Below, piece after piece: positions 24,121-32,627 of a DNA stretch of 45,663 nucleotides. Numbering within the stretch: position 1 is the stretch's first letter; each line of letters starts with the position of its first letter. Below the pieces are notes generated by a model. It was not told the DNA's origin. It ran no database searches and saw only the letters and a list, made by a program, of their open reading frames with translations. Source of the DNA: an uncultured Alistipes sp. (GTDB lineage: Bacteria; Bacteroidota; Bacteroidia; Bacteroidales; Rikenellaceae); NCBI GenBank assembly GCA_900550375.1, contig URRP01000017.1:1-45663 (forward strand), read 5' to 3'. The position numbers and the translations under genes are program-made.

Positions 24121-27100
24121 TTAGCTCCGTTTACGGAAATAGGCGACGGCATTTTCGAAAATCGGCTGCCGCTTCTCTCCGTAAATGTTTTTGAAGAGGT
24201 TCTCGCCGTAACGTTCCGTATGGCCCATCTTGCCCAGAATCTTCCCATCCTCGGAGACGATGCCCTCGATGGCGTAGAAGGAGCCGTTGGGGTTGCAGGG
24301 CGCGTCGGCCGTCGCGTGACCGTCGGCTCCGGCATACTGGAAAGCCACCTGTCCGCACTCGAACAACTCGCGCGCCAGCGTCTCGCCGACCACGAACTTG
24401 CCCTCGCCGTGACTCACGGCGATGCTGTGCAGATCGCCTACGGCAAACGAACTGAGCCACGGAGAGGCCACCGAGGCCACACGCGTGGTGACGATCTGCG
24501 AGACGTGGCGGTTGATGTCGTTGCGGAACAGCGTGGGCGAATCCTTCGTCACGCGGCCCAGCCGCCCGTAGGGCAGCAGTCCCGACTTGACGAGCGCCTG
24601 AAAACCGTTGCAGATGCCCAAGATAAGACCGCCGCGGTCGAGCAGCGCATGAATCTCTTCTGCGATATCCTTATTGTTCAATACATTGGCGATAAACTTT
24701 CCGCTGCCGTCGGGTTCGTCGCCCGACGAGAAGCCTCCGCTGAGCACGAAGATATGGCAGCGGCGGATGTGCTCCTTCATCTCGCGGATCGAGCGGAAGA
24801 TCGCCTCGGTCGAGAGGTTGCAGAAGACCGTACTCTCGACCTCAGCCCCTGCGCGGCGGAAAGCGCGCGCCGTATCGTAGTCGCAGTTCGTACCGGGGAA
24901 GACGGGCAGATAGGCTACGGGATGCTCCACCGCTTCGCCCTCATAGGCAAACGTGCGCGGTGCGGGCGTCGTCTCCACGACCGTCGCATGGTTCACGCCG
25001 CGGTCGGGATAGATCTTTGCGAAACGCGCACTGTTGGCACGGCGTAATTCTGCGAGCGGCATCCGCTCGCCGTTGATCGTCAGTGCCGCATCGGCTACCG
25101 TCCGACCCAACTCTACGGCGAAAGGCGCATCCAGCTCGACCGTGCTCTCCACGACGATCGAACCGTAGGCGTAGGCGAACAGCGCCTCCTCCGGCAGCGC
25201 GACCTCCGCGCCGATTTCATTGCCGAAGGCCATCTTCGCCAGCGCTTCGGCCACACCGCCGAAGCCTACGGCATACCCCGCCGCGATCTCTGCGGCGGCG
25301 ATCCGCTCGGCAGTATAGCTCCACAGCGTCTTGAGCGCCTCGGTGTCGGGCATATGGTTCTCCTTGGGCGTATGTTTAAGCAGATAGAGCCGGTGTCCCG
25401 CCTGCTTGAGATCGGTCGAGATCACGCGCCGCGCATCGACGGTCGTGATGCCGAAAGCCATCAGCATGGGCGGCACGTTGATCTGCTGAAAGGTGCCGCT
25501 CATCGAATCCTTGCCTCCGATCGACGGCAAGCCCAGCTCGACCTGCATCCTGAGCGCACCCAGCAGCGCCGCAAGCGGCTTGCCCCACGAGCGGGCCGTG
25601 TGCATCCGTTCGAAATACTCCTGATACGAGAAACGCATCCCCTCGTAGCCCGCACCGGCGGCCACGACCTTTGCGCACGCCTCGACCACGGCATAAGCCG
25701 CACCGTGATAGGGACTCCACGCCGTGAGGAAGGGGTTGTAGCCGAAGGCCATGATGCTCGCCGCCTCGGTATAGCCGTCGGTCGGGAGTTTCTGCACCGA
25801 GACCTGCGTCTCGGAACCCTGCGTGCGGCCGCCGAAGGGCAGCAGCACGGTCGAAGCGCCGATCGTCGAGTCGAACAGCTCGATCAACCCCTTCTGCGAC
25901 ACCACGTTATCGTCCGACAGATCGGCCTCCACGCGTTCCGTGAGCGTCGCGCCCTTCATCTCACGCACGAAGGGGTTCCGCTGCTCGACGCCACCGATCT
26001 CAGCCTCGGCATAGTGGGCCGCACCCGCCGAATCGATGAACTCGCGCGAAAGATCGACCACGAGTTTGCCGCGGTTGTACATCCGCATACGGCGCGTGTC
26101 CGTGACGTCGGCCACGTGCGTCACCTCGATATTCTCCTCCCGGCAATAGGTCATGAAACGTTCCATATCCTCTTTCTCGACCACCACCGACATGCGCTCC
26201 TGCGACTCGCTGATGGCCAATTCCGTCGAATTCAGGCCGCTGTATTTGGTCGGCACGCGGTCCAGATAGATGTCCAGTCCGTCGGTCAGCTCGCCGATGG
26301 CCACCGAAACACCGCCCGCGCCGAAGTCGTTCGACTTTTTAATCAGGCGCGTCACCTCCGGCCGACGGAACAGCCGCTCCAGCTTGCGCTCCTCGGGAGC
26401 GTTGCCCTTCTGCACCTCCGACGAGCAGGTCTCCAGCGACTTGGTAGTATGCTCCTTCGACGAACCCGTCGCACCGCCGATGCCGTCGCGTCCCGTGCGG
26501 CCGCCCAGCAGCAGCACCACGTCGCCCGCGGCGGGCGTCTCACGCCGCACGTTTTCGGCCTTCACAGCGCCCACTACGGCGCCGACCTCCAGACGTTTGG
26601 CCACATAGTCGGGATGGTAGATCTCGCGCACGTGGGTCGTGGCCAGACCGATCTGGTTGCCATAGCTCGAATAGCCGGCCGCCGCCTTGCGGCTGATGAC
26701 CCGCTGGGGCAGTTTTCCGGCAAGCGTCCGGCCGACCGGCAGATAAATATCGCCCGCACCCGTCACGCGCATCGCCTGATAGACGTAGCTGCGCCCCGAC
26801 AGCGGGTCGCGGATCGCACCGCCCAGACAGGTCGAAGCGCCGCCGAAAGGTTCGATCTCGGTGGGATGGTTGTGCGTCTCGTTCTTGAATTGCAGCAGCC
26901 ACTTCTCGGGCCGGCCGTCCACCTCGATGGTGACGAAGATCGAGCAGGCGTTGTTCTCCTCGCTCACCTCCAGATCGTCCAGCTTGCCGAGCTTGCGCAG
27001 GTAGCGGGCACCGATCGTGGCCAGATCCATCAGGCAGAGGGGTTTCTCTTCGCGTCCCAGTTCGCGGCGGATCTTATGGTAAAGCTCCAACGACTCCTCC

Positions 27101-27828
27101 AGTTCCGAACGCATGAACGACTCGTCGACCGTGATCGAGGTCAGCACCGTCGTAAAGGTCGTATGGCGGCAGTGGTCGCTCCAATAGGTATCCAGAATCC
27201 GCAGCTCCGTTTCGTAGGGATCGCGTCCCTCGGCGCGGAAATAATTCACCACTTCGCGCAGGTCGTCGGCGTTCATCGCCAATCCCATCTTCGCGCAGTA
27301 GGGTGCCAATTCGTCGTCCGTCAGCTCGCGCAGCCCCGTGAGCACCTCGACGGGCTTCACCTCGGCCTGCTCCATGTCGCTCAGTACGGCGAGGTTCTTC
27401 TCGCGCGACTCGACGGCATTGATGTAGTAGTTACGCACACGCGCCACCTCTTCGGCGGTCGTCGCGGCATCGAACAGCAGCAGCCGCGCCGAGCGGATGC
27501 GCACGTCGGCTTCGGGATCGATCAGCCGCACGCAGTCCACAGCCGATGCGGCCCGCTGGTCGAACTGCCCGGGCAGATACTCCACAGCCAGATAGTTCCA
27601 GCCCGCTAAGTCGCACGCATCGGTCACTTCGTCGGTCTGCACCTCGCCGAAAACCCTGTAACGGCTCGCTTCGAGCAGTTCGGGCGTGAAACCGAACAGG
27701 TCGTAAACGTTCAGCAGACGCAGCTGCGTAAGATGCAGCCCGAGGTTCTCGTTCAAATCGTGTTGCAGGCTCTCGGCCTCGACCCGGAATCCGGGACGTT
27801 TCTCGACGAAAATACGGTAGTTCTTCAT
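24121..27828 (-). CDS. purL: Phosphoribosylformylglycinamidine synthase, large single-chain form
   Basis: 1235 aa, step 4: FGAR to FGAM with glutamine and ATP. It is the single-chain type, so separate purS and purQ are not needed. The N-terminal PurS-like domain starts MKNYRIFVEKRPGFRVEAE. The synthase core contains DTYWSDHCRHTTF, FKNETHNHPTEIEPFGGA, the GDVVLLLGGRTGRDGIGGAT region and LPSIGGKDSMSGT. The C-terminal class I glutaminase domain has GTNCDYD, GICNGFQALVKSGLLP (nucleophile Cys) and SHGEGKF (His). It begins 59 nt after purK. Slightly shorter than the E. coli enzyme. Confidence 0.97.
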   Translation of the reverse strand: MKNYRIFVEKRPGFRVEAESLQHDLNENLGLHLTQLRLLNVYDLFGFTPELLEASRYRVFGEVQTDEVTDACDLAGWNYLAVEYLPGQFDQRAASAVDCVRLIDPEADVRIRSARLLLFDAATTAEEVARVRNYYINAVESREKNLAVLSDMEQAEVKPVEVLTGLRELTDDELAPYCAKMGLAMNADDLREVVNYFRAEGRDPYETELRILDTYWSDHCRHTTFTTVLTSITVDESFMRSELEESLELYHKIRRELGREEKPLCLMDLATIGARYLRKLGKLDDLEVSEENNACSIFVTIEVDGRPEKWLLQFKNETHNHPTEIEPFGGASTCLGGAIRDPLSGRSYVYQAMRVTGAGDIYLPVGRTLAGKLPQRVISRKAAAGYSSYGNQIGLATTHVREIYHPDYVAKRLEVGAVVGAVKAENVRRETPAAGDVVLLLGGRTGRDGIGGATGSSKEHTTKSLETCSSEVQKGNAPEERKLERLFRRPEVTRLIKKSNDFGAGGVSVAIGELTDGLDIYLDRVPTKYSGLNSTELAISESQERMSVVVEKEDMERFMTYCREENIEVTHVADVTDTRRMRMYNRGKLVVDLSREFIDSAGAAHYAEAEIGGVEQRNPFVREMKGATLTERVEADLSDDNVVSQKGLIELFDSTIGASTVLLPFGGRTQGSETQVSVQKLPTDGYTEAASIMAFGYNPFLTAWSPYHGAAYAVVEACAKVVAAGAGYEGMRFSYQEYFERMHTARSWGKPLAALLGALRMQVELGLPSIGGKDSMSGTFQQINVPPMLMAFGITTVDARRVISTDLKQAGHRLYLLKHTPKENHMPDTEALKTLWSYTAERIAAAEIAAGYAVGFGGVAEALAKMAFGNEIGAEVALPEEALFAYAYGSIVVESTVELDAPFAVELGRTVADAALTINGERMPLAELRRANSARFAKIYPDRGVNHATVVETTPAPRTFAYEGEAVEHPVAYLPVFPGTNCDYDTARAFRRAGAEVESTVFCNLSTEAIFRSIREMKEHIRRCHIFVLSGGFSSGDEPDGSGKFIANVLNNKDIAEEIHALLDRGGLILGICNGFQALVKSGLLPYGRLGRVTKDSPTLFRNDINRHVSQIVTTRVASVASPWLSSFAVGDLHSIAVSHGEGKFVVGETLARELFECGQVAFQYAGADGHATADAPCNPNGSFYAIEGIVSEDGKILGKMGHTERYGENLFKNIYGEKRQPIFENAVAYFRKRS

Positions 27829-27887
27829 ATATCAGGTCTCTTCTTTGTATCGTTTATCCGGTTCGGAAATTCGGCGGCTTCCGCCGA

Positions 27888-28994
27888 TTATTCGAATCGC
27901 GCGGCCCACTCCTCGGCGAACCGTTCGCCGCTCAGGCCGACATAGGTAATGTGTCCCATCTTGCGCAGGGGACGGCTCTCTCGCTTGCCGTAGAGATGCA
28001 CGTAAACATCCGGCCGCTCCTCGCGGGCGATCGCCTCGGCCGCCGCCAGATCGCGTCCCAGAATATTCTTCATCACCGTAGGCGCCGCCAGCTGCGGCTC
28101 CTCCAGCGGCATCCCCAGCAAGTAGCGCGCCAGCTCGCGGAACTGGTTGGTCGTACACCCTTCGATGGTCCAGTGACCGCTGTTGTGGGGACGCGGGGCC
28201 ATCTCGTTGAAGTAGATTTCATCGCCCTTGACGAAATATTCGATGGCCAGAATCCCTCGGTAGCCGCACGCCTGCATGAAGCGTTTGCTCTCACGGACGA
28301 TCCGCGTGCGCAGCGCCTCGGGCATCGCAGCCGGAACGACCGAGAGATCGAGAATCCCGTCGCGGTGGATATTCCGCCCCACAGGGAAGCAGATGGTCTG
28401 AGTACCGTCGCCGACCACGATCGCACTCACTTCGAAATCGAAGGCCACGAACTCCTCGACGATACCCGGACGGCCGAAATAAGGTTCGACCTTCGAAAGA
28501 TCCTCCTCCGAACGCAGCACGACCTGCCCGTGCCCGTCGTAGCCCAGCGTGCGGGTCTTGAAGACGCAGGGGAAACCGCCCGCCTCGCGGACGGCCGCCA
28601 CGAGCGACGCGCGGTCGTCGGCCGGCGCGAAACGCGGCGTGCGCAGACCGTGTTCAATGGCATTGCGTTTCTCGCGCAGGCGATCCTGCGAATCGTAGAG
28701 GGGTTGGAAACCCTGCGGGATATTGTATCGCTCCACGAGCGGGATAAGCACCTCGCCCGGGACATTTTCGAATTCATAAGTCACCACGTCGCTGCGGCGG
28801 CACAGCTCTTCGAGCGCCGCACGATCGTCGTAAGCCGCCACGATATGCTCGTCAGCCACGCGGGCGGCAGGAGCATCGGCCACAGGATCGAGCGTCACGA
28901 CCCGGGCACCCAGCTTGTGGGCCTCCTCGGCGAGCATCAGCCCCAGCTGGCCCGCCCCGATCACTCCGATGGTTTTCCCCTTCGTTCCGCTCAT
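27888..28994 (-). CDS. purK: 5-(carboxyamino)imidazole ribonucleotide synthase
   Basis: 368 aa, ATP-grasp enzyme making N5-CAIR from AIR, bicarbonate and ATP. It shows the Rossmann-like GVIGAGQLGLMLAEEAHKLG, VTYEFENVP, the ATP-grasp CVFKTRTLGYDGHGQ, the metal-binding NEMAPRPHNSGHWTIEGC, and a C-terminal domain with GKRESRPLRKMGHITYVG. Its ATG comes 1 nt after the purE stop, so the pair is translationally coupled, as expected for enzymes that hand on unstable N5-CAIR. Confidence 0.97.
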   Translation of the reverse strand: MSGTKGKTIGVIGAGQLGLMLAEEAHKLGARVVTLDPVADAPAARVADEHIVAAYDDRAALEELCRRSDVVTYEFENVPGEVLIPLVERYNIPQGFQPLYDSQDRLREKRNAIEHGLRTPRFAPADDRASLVAAVREAGGFPCVFKTRTLGYDGHGQVVLRSEEDLSKVEPYFGRPGIVEEFVAFDFEVSAIVVGDGTQTICFPVGRNIHRDGILDLSVVPAAMPEALRTRIVRESKRFMQACGYRGILAIEYFVKGDEIYFNEMAPRPHNSGHWTIEGCTTNQFRELARYLLGMPLEEPQLAAPTVMKNILGRDLAAAEAIAREERPDVYVHLYGKRESRPLRKMGHITYVGLSGERFAEEWAARFE

Positions 28995-28995
28995 C

Positions 28996-29469
28996 TTACA
29001 ACTCCGCCTTCAGCACATCGGCCGTCTGTCGCGCACGGAACGCGTCGAGCCGCACGGCCACCTCCTTGTCTGACAGGGCCAGAATCGACGCGGCAATCAG
29101 CGCGGCGTTCTTCGCACCGTTGATCGCCACCGTCGCCACCGGCACGCCGGCCGGCATCTGAACAATCGACAGCAGCGAATCCAATCCGTTGAGCGCGCGC
29201 GACTTGACCGGCACACCCACCACGGGCAGCGGTGTCATGCTGGCCACCATACCCGGCAGATGGGCGGCTCCGCCCGCACCGGCGATGATGACTTCGATAC
29301 CGCGCTCACGCGCCGTCTTGGCGTACTCGACCAACAGGTCAGGGGTACGATGGGCACTCACGACCCGCTTCTCATAGGGGATGCCGAACGCCTCGAGCGT
29401 CTCGGCGGCGGCGGCCATGACCTCCCAGTCGCTGGTCGAACCCATGATGACTCCTACTTTCGCATTCAT
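28996..29469 (-). CDS. purE: N5-carboxyaminoimidazole ribonucleotide mutase (class I PurE)
   Basis: 157 aa, first gene of the purine operon; isomerises N5-CAIR to CAIR. It has the nucleotide-site GSTSD (10-14), SAHRTPD (38-44) and AGGAAHLPGM with catalytic His70. Presence of purK identifies the class I mutase rather than the class II carboxylase. The start MNAKVGVIMGS is canonical. It is preceded by a long leader (about 340 nt from the predicted promoter) containing a short ORF and a hairpin terminator. Confidence 0.97.
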   Translation of the reverse strand: MNAKVGVIMGSTSDWEVMAAAAETLEAFGIPYEKRVVSAHRTPDLLVEYAKTARERGIEVIIAGAGGAAHLPGMVASMTPLPVVGVPVKSRALNGLDSLLSIVQMPAGVPVATVAINGAKNAALIAASILALSDKEVAVRLDAFRARQTADVLKAEL

Positions 29470-29665
29470 ATCTGAAATCTTCTTCGCGAGTCCGCTCTCC
29501 GGCGGGCGGATCTTCGCGTTCCATTCAACGTCCGTTTCTCGATCTTCGCAGTCTGCGGATGCCGCACGTGCGCTCCGCCGCTTCGAAAACCGCAGCCCGA
29601 AGCCTTCTCTGCAAGTGTTCGAAACGCCTCAGGCTCGCCGGCATAACACCGGCCTCAAAAAGAAG

Positions 29666-29696
29666 AACCGCCGCGATACGATGCGTCACGGCGGTT
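29666..29696 (-). terminator. Terminator-like hairpin in the purE leader (possible attenuator)
   Basis: AACCGCCG (29666-29673) and CGGCGGTT (29689-29696) form an 8-bp stem with a 15-nt loop. On the minus strand CTTCTTTTTG follows, towards purE; on the plus strand TTTTTT follows. No gene on either strand needs a terminator here except as a control point upstream of purE. Confidence 0.6.
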
Positions 29697-29705
29697 TTTT
29701 CTCCA

Positions 29706-29786
29706 TCAGTTTCGAGCACACGAGCGATGTACGTACCCTTTCGAGTATCGTCCTTTCTGATTTTGCTGTAACCAAAAAGTGTACAT
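29706..29786 (-). CDS. Candidate 26-aa leader ORF upstream of purE
   Basis: ATG at 29786, 26 codons (MYTFWLQQNQKGRYSKGYV, then HRSCARN), TGA at 29706, about 10 nt ahead of the terminator-like stem. It lies entirely between the predicted promoter and the hairpin. No similarity is recognised. Its position rather than its sequence is the reason to list it. Confidence 0.3.
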   Translation of the reverse strand: MYTFWLQQNQKGRYSKGYVHRSCARN

Positions 29787-29814
29787 GGCGTGCGGTCTCT
29801 TCTTATTTACAGGA

Positions 29815-29822
29815 CAAAGATA
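29815..29822 (-). promoter_or_regulatory. Predicted promoter of the purine operon, -7 box TATCTTTG
   Basis: The minus strand reads TATCTTTG, perfect for TAnnTTTG. The -33 region is only T-rich. Further upstream (29850-29880) is AT-rich, as in UP-like regions. No other -7 match was seen between here and purE. The rest of the gap to pyrB (29880-30025) is GC-rich and shows no gene and no clear pyrB terminator. Confidence 0.55.
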
Positions 29823-30025
29823 GCTCCTTTTTTACGGAAAACCGAAGTTTATATTCAATAAATTTATAAACAATCTTATCAACATTCCGCCGGACGAGAC
29901 AGCCGCCCGCCGCAGGATCGCAACGGCCTGCGAAGCGGAGTGCGCCGGCGGGAAATATTTCCGCGAAAAACCGCAGGAAACGTCTGCAGAAAACCGGCAG
30001 GGACCTTCAGCGGAAAAACCGGCTT

Positions 30026-31117
30026 CTATTCACGCAGCTTCGCCTCGCAATAGGCGCAGCGGAAGCTGCCCGATTCGCCGTCGACCTCACGAAAAAGCTG
30101 ATCGACATCCTCGGTCGCCGAAATGCAGCGGCGGTTCTGGCAGCGCAGGCGATTGACGTCATATGCCTCGGCGAAATGCGGCGTGGGAGTCGCTTCTCGG
30201 TCACCCGCCCATTCGAGCAGTGTATAGATCAGCGCCATACGGACGAATTTGCCGTTCTCGACCTGCCGGAAATAGGCGGCGCGGGGATCGTTGTCCACCG
30301 CGCGGGTAATTTCGTTGACGCGCGGCAGCGGATGGAGAATCACCATCTCCTTCTTGGCGGTTTCGAGCTTCTCGGGCGTCAGCACGAAGCTGTCCTTGAC
30401 CCGTTCGAACTCCTCCTCGTCCAGAAAACGCTCCTTCTGCACACGGGTCATGTAGAGGATATCCAGCTCGGGCATCACCTCCTCCATCGTACGCACCTCG
30501 ACAGTCGGCACGCCGTACTTCTCGCACACCTCGTGGCGGAAGTAGTCGGGCAGGCGCAGCTCCTCGGGGGCGATCAGAATCACCTTGATCCCCGTGCGAC
30601 GCGACAGCGCCTTGATGAGCGAGTGCACCGTGCGACCGAACTTCAGGTCGCCGCAGAAGCCGATCGTAAGATCGTCCAACCGGCCCAGTTCGCGTTTGAT
30701 CGTCAGCAGATCGGTCAACGTCTGCGTGGGATGGGCATGACTGCCGTCACCGGCGTTGATGACCGGAATGCCGGCATACTGCGATGCCACCAGCGGCGCC
30801 CCCTCCTTGAAATGGCGCATGGCGATGATATCGGCGAAGCAGGCGATCACACGCACCGTATCGGCCACCGTCTCGCCTTTCGACACCGATGACGACGAGG
30901 CATCCGAAAACCCGATGACATTGCCGCCCAGCTCCATCATGGCCGAGGTGAAACTCAGGCGCGTGCGTGTCGAGGGTTCGTAGAAGAGCGTCGCCAGCTT
31001 GCGGCCCTTGCACGCCTCGCTGTATTTTTCGCGGTGGGCGATGATGTCCAGCGCAAGATCGATGATCCGCTCGGTTTCGGCCACCGACAGGTCGGTAGGT
31101 TCAATCAAATGACGCAT
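30026..31117 (-). CDS. pyrB: Aspartate carbamoyltransferase with fused PyrI-type zinc domain
   Basis: 363 aa, condenses carbamoyl phosphate and aspartate. The catalytic chain is complete: FYEPSTRTRLSF (carbamoyl-phosphate loop), SVSKGET (the 80s-loop Ser/Lys), HPTQTLTDLLT and HPLPRVNEI. It ends at about residue 305, the usual length. A further ~55 residues contain CQNRRCIS and FRCAYCE: Cys326, 331, 354 and 357, spaced C-x4-C-x22-C-x2-C. This is the pattern of the zinc domain of the regulatory subunit PyrI (in E. coli C-x4-C-x23-C-x2-C). The allosteric nucleotide-binding half of PyrI is absent, and no pyrI gene is in the window, whereas Bacteroides usually has separate pyrB and pyrI. It is the last gene of the pyrimidine operon. 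Confidence 0.95.
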   Translation of the reverse strand: MRHLIEPTDLSVAETERIIDLALDIIAHREKYSEACKGRKLATLFYEPSTRTRLSFTSAMMELGGNVIGFSDASSSSVSKGETVADTVRVIACFADIIAMRHFKEGAPLVASQYAGIPVINAGDGSHAHPTQTLTDLLTIKRELGRLDDLTIGFCGDLKFGRTVHSLIKALSRRTGIKVILIAPEELRLPDYFRHEVCEKYGVPTVEVRTMEEVMPELDILYMTRVQKERFLDEEEFERVKDSFVLTPEKLETAKKEMVILHPLPRVNEITRAVDNDPRAAYFRQVENGKFVRMALIYTLLEWAGDREATPTPHFAEAYDVNRLRCQNRRCISATEDVDQLFREVDGESGSFRCAYCEAKLRE

Positions 31118-31130
31118 AAGTCTCTTCGAA

Positions 31131-31763
31131 TTATTTGTTGATCCAGCTTTCGTCCGAAGGGTTGTTACGGAAGGCCAGAAGCCGCGCCTTGTCTTCGGGC
31201 TTGATATACCCCTCTTCGGCCGCCACCTCTGCGAGCACGTCGAGATTCGACAGCGAGTAGTTCGTCACCTGCGCCGCCGCCAGACGGTCGAGTCCCTTCT
31301 GCATCCCGTAGGTGAAGATCGACGCCACGCCCAGCACCTCGGCACCCGCCTCGCGCAGCGCCTCGACCACCTCGATGCAGCTTCCGCCCGTCGAGATCAG
31401 GTCTTCGATCACCACGACCTTCTGCCCCTTTTCGAGCCGGCCCTCGATGCGGTTGCCGCGGCCGTGATCCTTCTGGCCGCCGCGCACGTAGCCCATCGGC
31501 AGATCGAGAATCGTCGCCGTGATGGCCGCATGGGCGATGCCGGCCGTCGACGTACCCATCAGCACCTCGGCCTCGGGAAATTTCGTACGGACGATCTCCG
31601 CCAGCCCCTCTTCGACGTGCGCACGCACAACAGGAGCGCTCAGCGTCAAACGGTTGTCGCAGTAAATAGGGCTTTTGATACCGCTCGCCCACGTGAACGG
31701 CTGCTCAGGACGCAGGAATACCGCGCCGATCGAGAGCAGGTCTTTTGCTATGTCTTTTTCCAT
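31131..31763 (-). CDS. pyrE: Orotate phosphoribosyltransferase
   Basis: 210 aa from MEKDIAKDLLSIGAVF; the open frame extends upstream into the GNAT gene but this start is canonical. It joins orotate and PRPP to give OMP. It shows ASGIKSPIYCDNR (substrate loop), MGTSTAGIAHAA, the flexible-loop KDHGRGNRIEG and the PRPP-binding VVVIEDLISTGGS. It lies 13 nt after the GNAT gene and 13 nt before pyrB, within the pyrimidine operon. Confidence 0.97.
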   Translation of the reverse strand: MEKDIAKDLLSIGAVFLRPEQPFTWASGIKSPIYCDNRLTLSAPVVRAHVEEGLAEIVRTKFPEAEVLMGTSTAGIAHAAITATILDLPMGYVRGGQKDHGRGNRIEGRLEKGQKVVVIEDLISTGGSCIEVVEALREAGAEVLGVASIFTYGMQKGLDRLAAAQVTNYSLSNLDVLAEVAAEEGYIKPEDKARLLAFRNNPSDESWINK

Positions 31764-31776
31764 GTTCGGTTTGTTG

Positions 31777-32316
31777 TTATCGTTGAATTTCTCTTTTCGT
31801 TTTCCCGCCTCGGCATAGCCCGCGCATGCGCGGCTCTGCACTCGGCTCAATGAAAACGTTGTTCAGTTTCATGTACAAGATCGGAAAAGGTCTTCCCTGC
31901 TCATCCCGCTCGCTGCGACCGCACACAACGAAGCCCATGTGTTCGTAAAACCCACGCGCCGCAGGATTCTGTTCGTTGACCGTCACGCTGTCCACGCCGC
32001 AGCCGATCGCTTCGCGTACCAGCAGGGTACCCGCACCCATGCCCCGATAAACGGGATCGGCGAAGAGCATCTCCAGCCGCTGCCCCTCCGTACCCATGAA
32101 GGCGACCGGAACTCCCTCCGCATCGCGCACGATCCGCAGGTCGGCTATCGAACGCAGGGCGTCGGGGAGATAGGTGCGGATGCCACGAATATCATCCTCC
32201 GTCAGAAAGTCGTGCGTGGCTCGCACCGACGCCTCCCACAGCTCCACGAGCCGGTCGACGAGCGCATCGTCGCGCGACACGCAGCATTCGGACGCGGAAA
32301 AACGACCACCCTTCAT
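31777..32316 (-). CDS. GNAT-family N-acetyltransferase
   Basis: 179 aa. N-terminal helices (VDRLVELWEASVRATHDFL) lead to the acetyl-CoA motif RGMGAG (91-96) followed by GTLLVREAI, then the C-terminal NPAARGFYEHMGFVV strand-helix typical of GNAT enzymes. The substrate is unknown. Its ATG overlaps the stop of the glutaredoxin-like gene by 4 nt (ATGA), and pyrE follows 13 nt later, so it is an integral member of the pyrimidine operon. The last ~30 residues, after VFIEPSAEPR, are basic and unusual. Confidence 0.88.
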   Translation of the reverse strand: MKGGRFSASECCVSRDDALVDRLVELWEASVRATHDFLTEDDIRGIRTYLPDALRSIADLRIVRDAEGVPVAFMGTEGQRLEMLFADPVYRGMGAGTLLVREAIGCGVDSVTVNEQNPAARGFYEHMGFVVCGRSERDEQGRPFPILYMKLNNVFIEPSAEPRMRGLCRGGKTKREIQR

Positions 32317-32573
32317 GCCAGCGCCTTGCGTAAAATCGCCTCCACCTCGTCGGGGTAGACACCGCCTTCGTGCACCTTCACGCCGTCGACGTAGAACGTC
32401 GGGACGTAATAGTAATCATAGGTGTCGGCCACGGCAGGCTGCTCCGACTCCTCGATCAACTCGATCGCGACGGCCGCCAGCTCGGGATGAGCGGCTTTCG
32501 CCTCGTCGATATAACGCAGCGCCTTCTTGCAGAAGGGGCAATTTTTCAGGTAGAAGAGTTTTACCGGTTTCAT
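32313..32573 (-). CDS. Glutaredoxin-like thioredoxin-fold protein
   Basis: 86 aa from MKPVKLFYLKNCPFCKKA. The redox motif is CPFC (Cys12, Cys15), with a cis-proline site at VPTF (Pro58) and DGVKVHEGG after it, a compact glutaredoxin/thioredoxin fold. It likely reduces disulfides in the cytoplasm; the partner is unknown. The upstream frame extension is not protein-like. It is translationally coupled to the following GNAT gene and lies 54 nt after pyrF. Confidence 0.88.
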   Translation of the reverse strand: MKPVKLFYLKNCPFCKKALRYIDEAKAAHPELAAVAIELIEESEQPAVADTYDYYYVPTFYVDGVKVHEGGVYPDEVEAILRKALA

Positions 32574-32627
32574 AAATTTCAGATTTTCGGATGAGAAACA
32601 AGAATATCGCTCCTCATCCTGCATATT

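Noticed and set aside
29525..29650. Second short frame in the purE leader, downstream of the hairpin
   Set aside because: Arg-rich, low-complexity composition typical of non-coding GC-rich DNA; no start signal.
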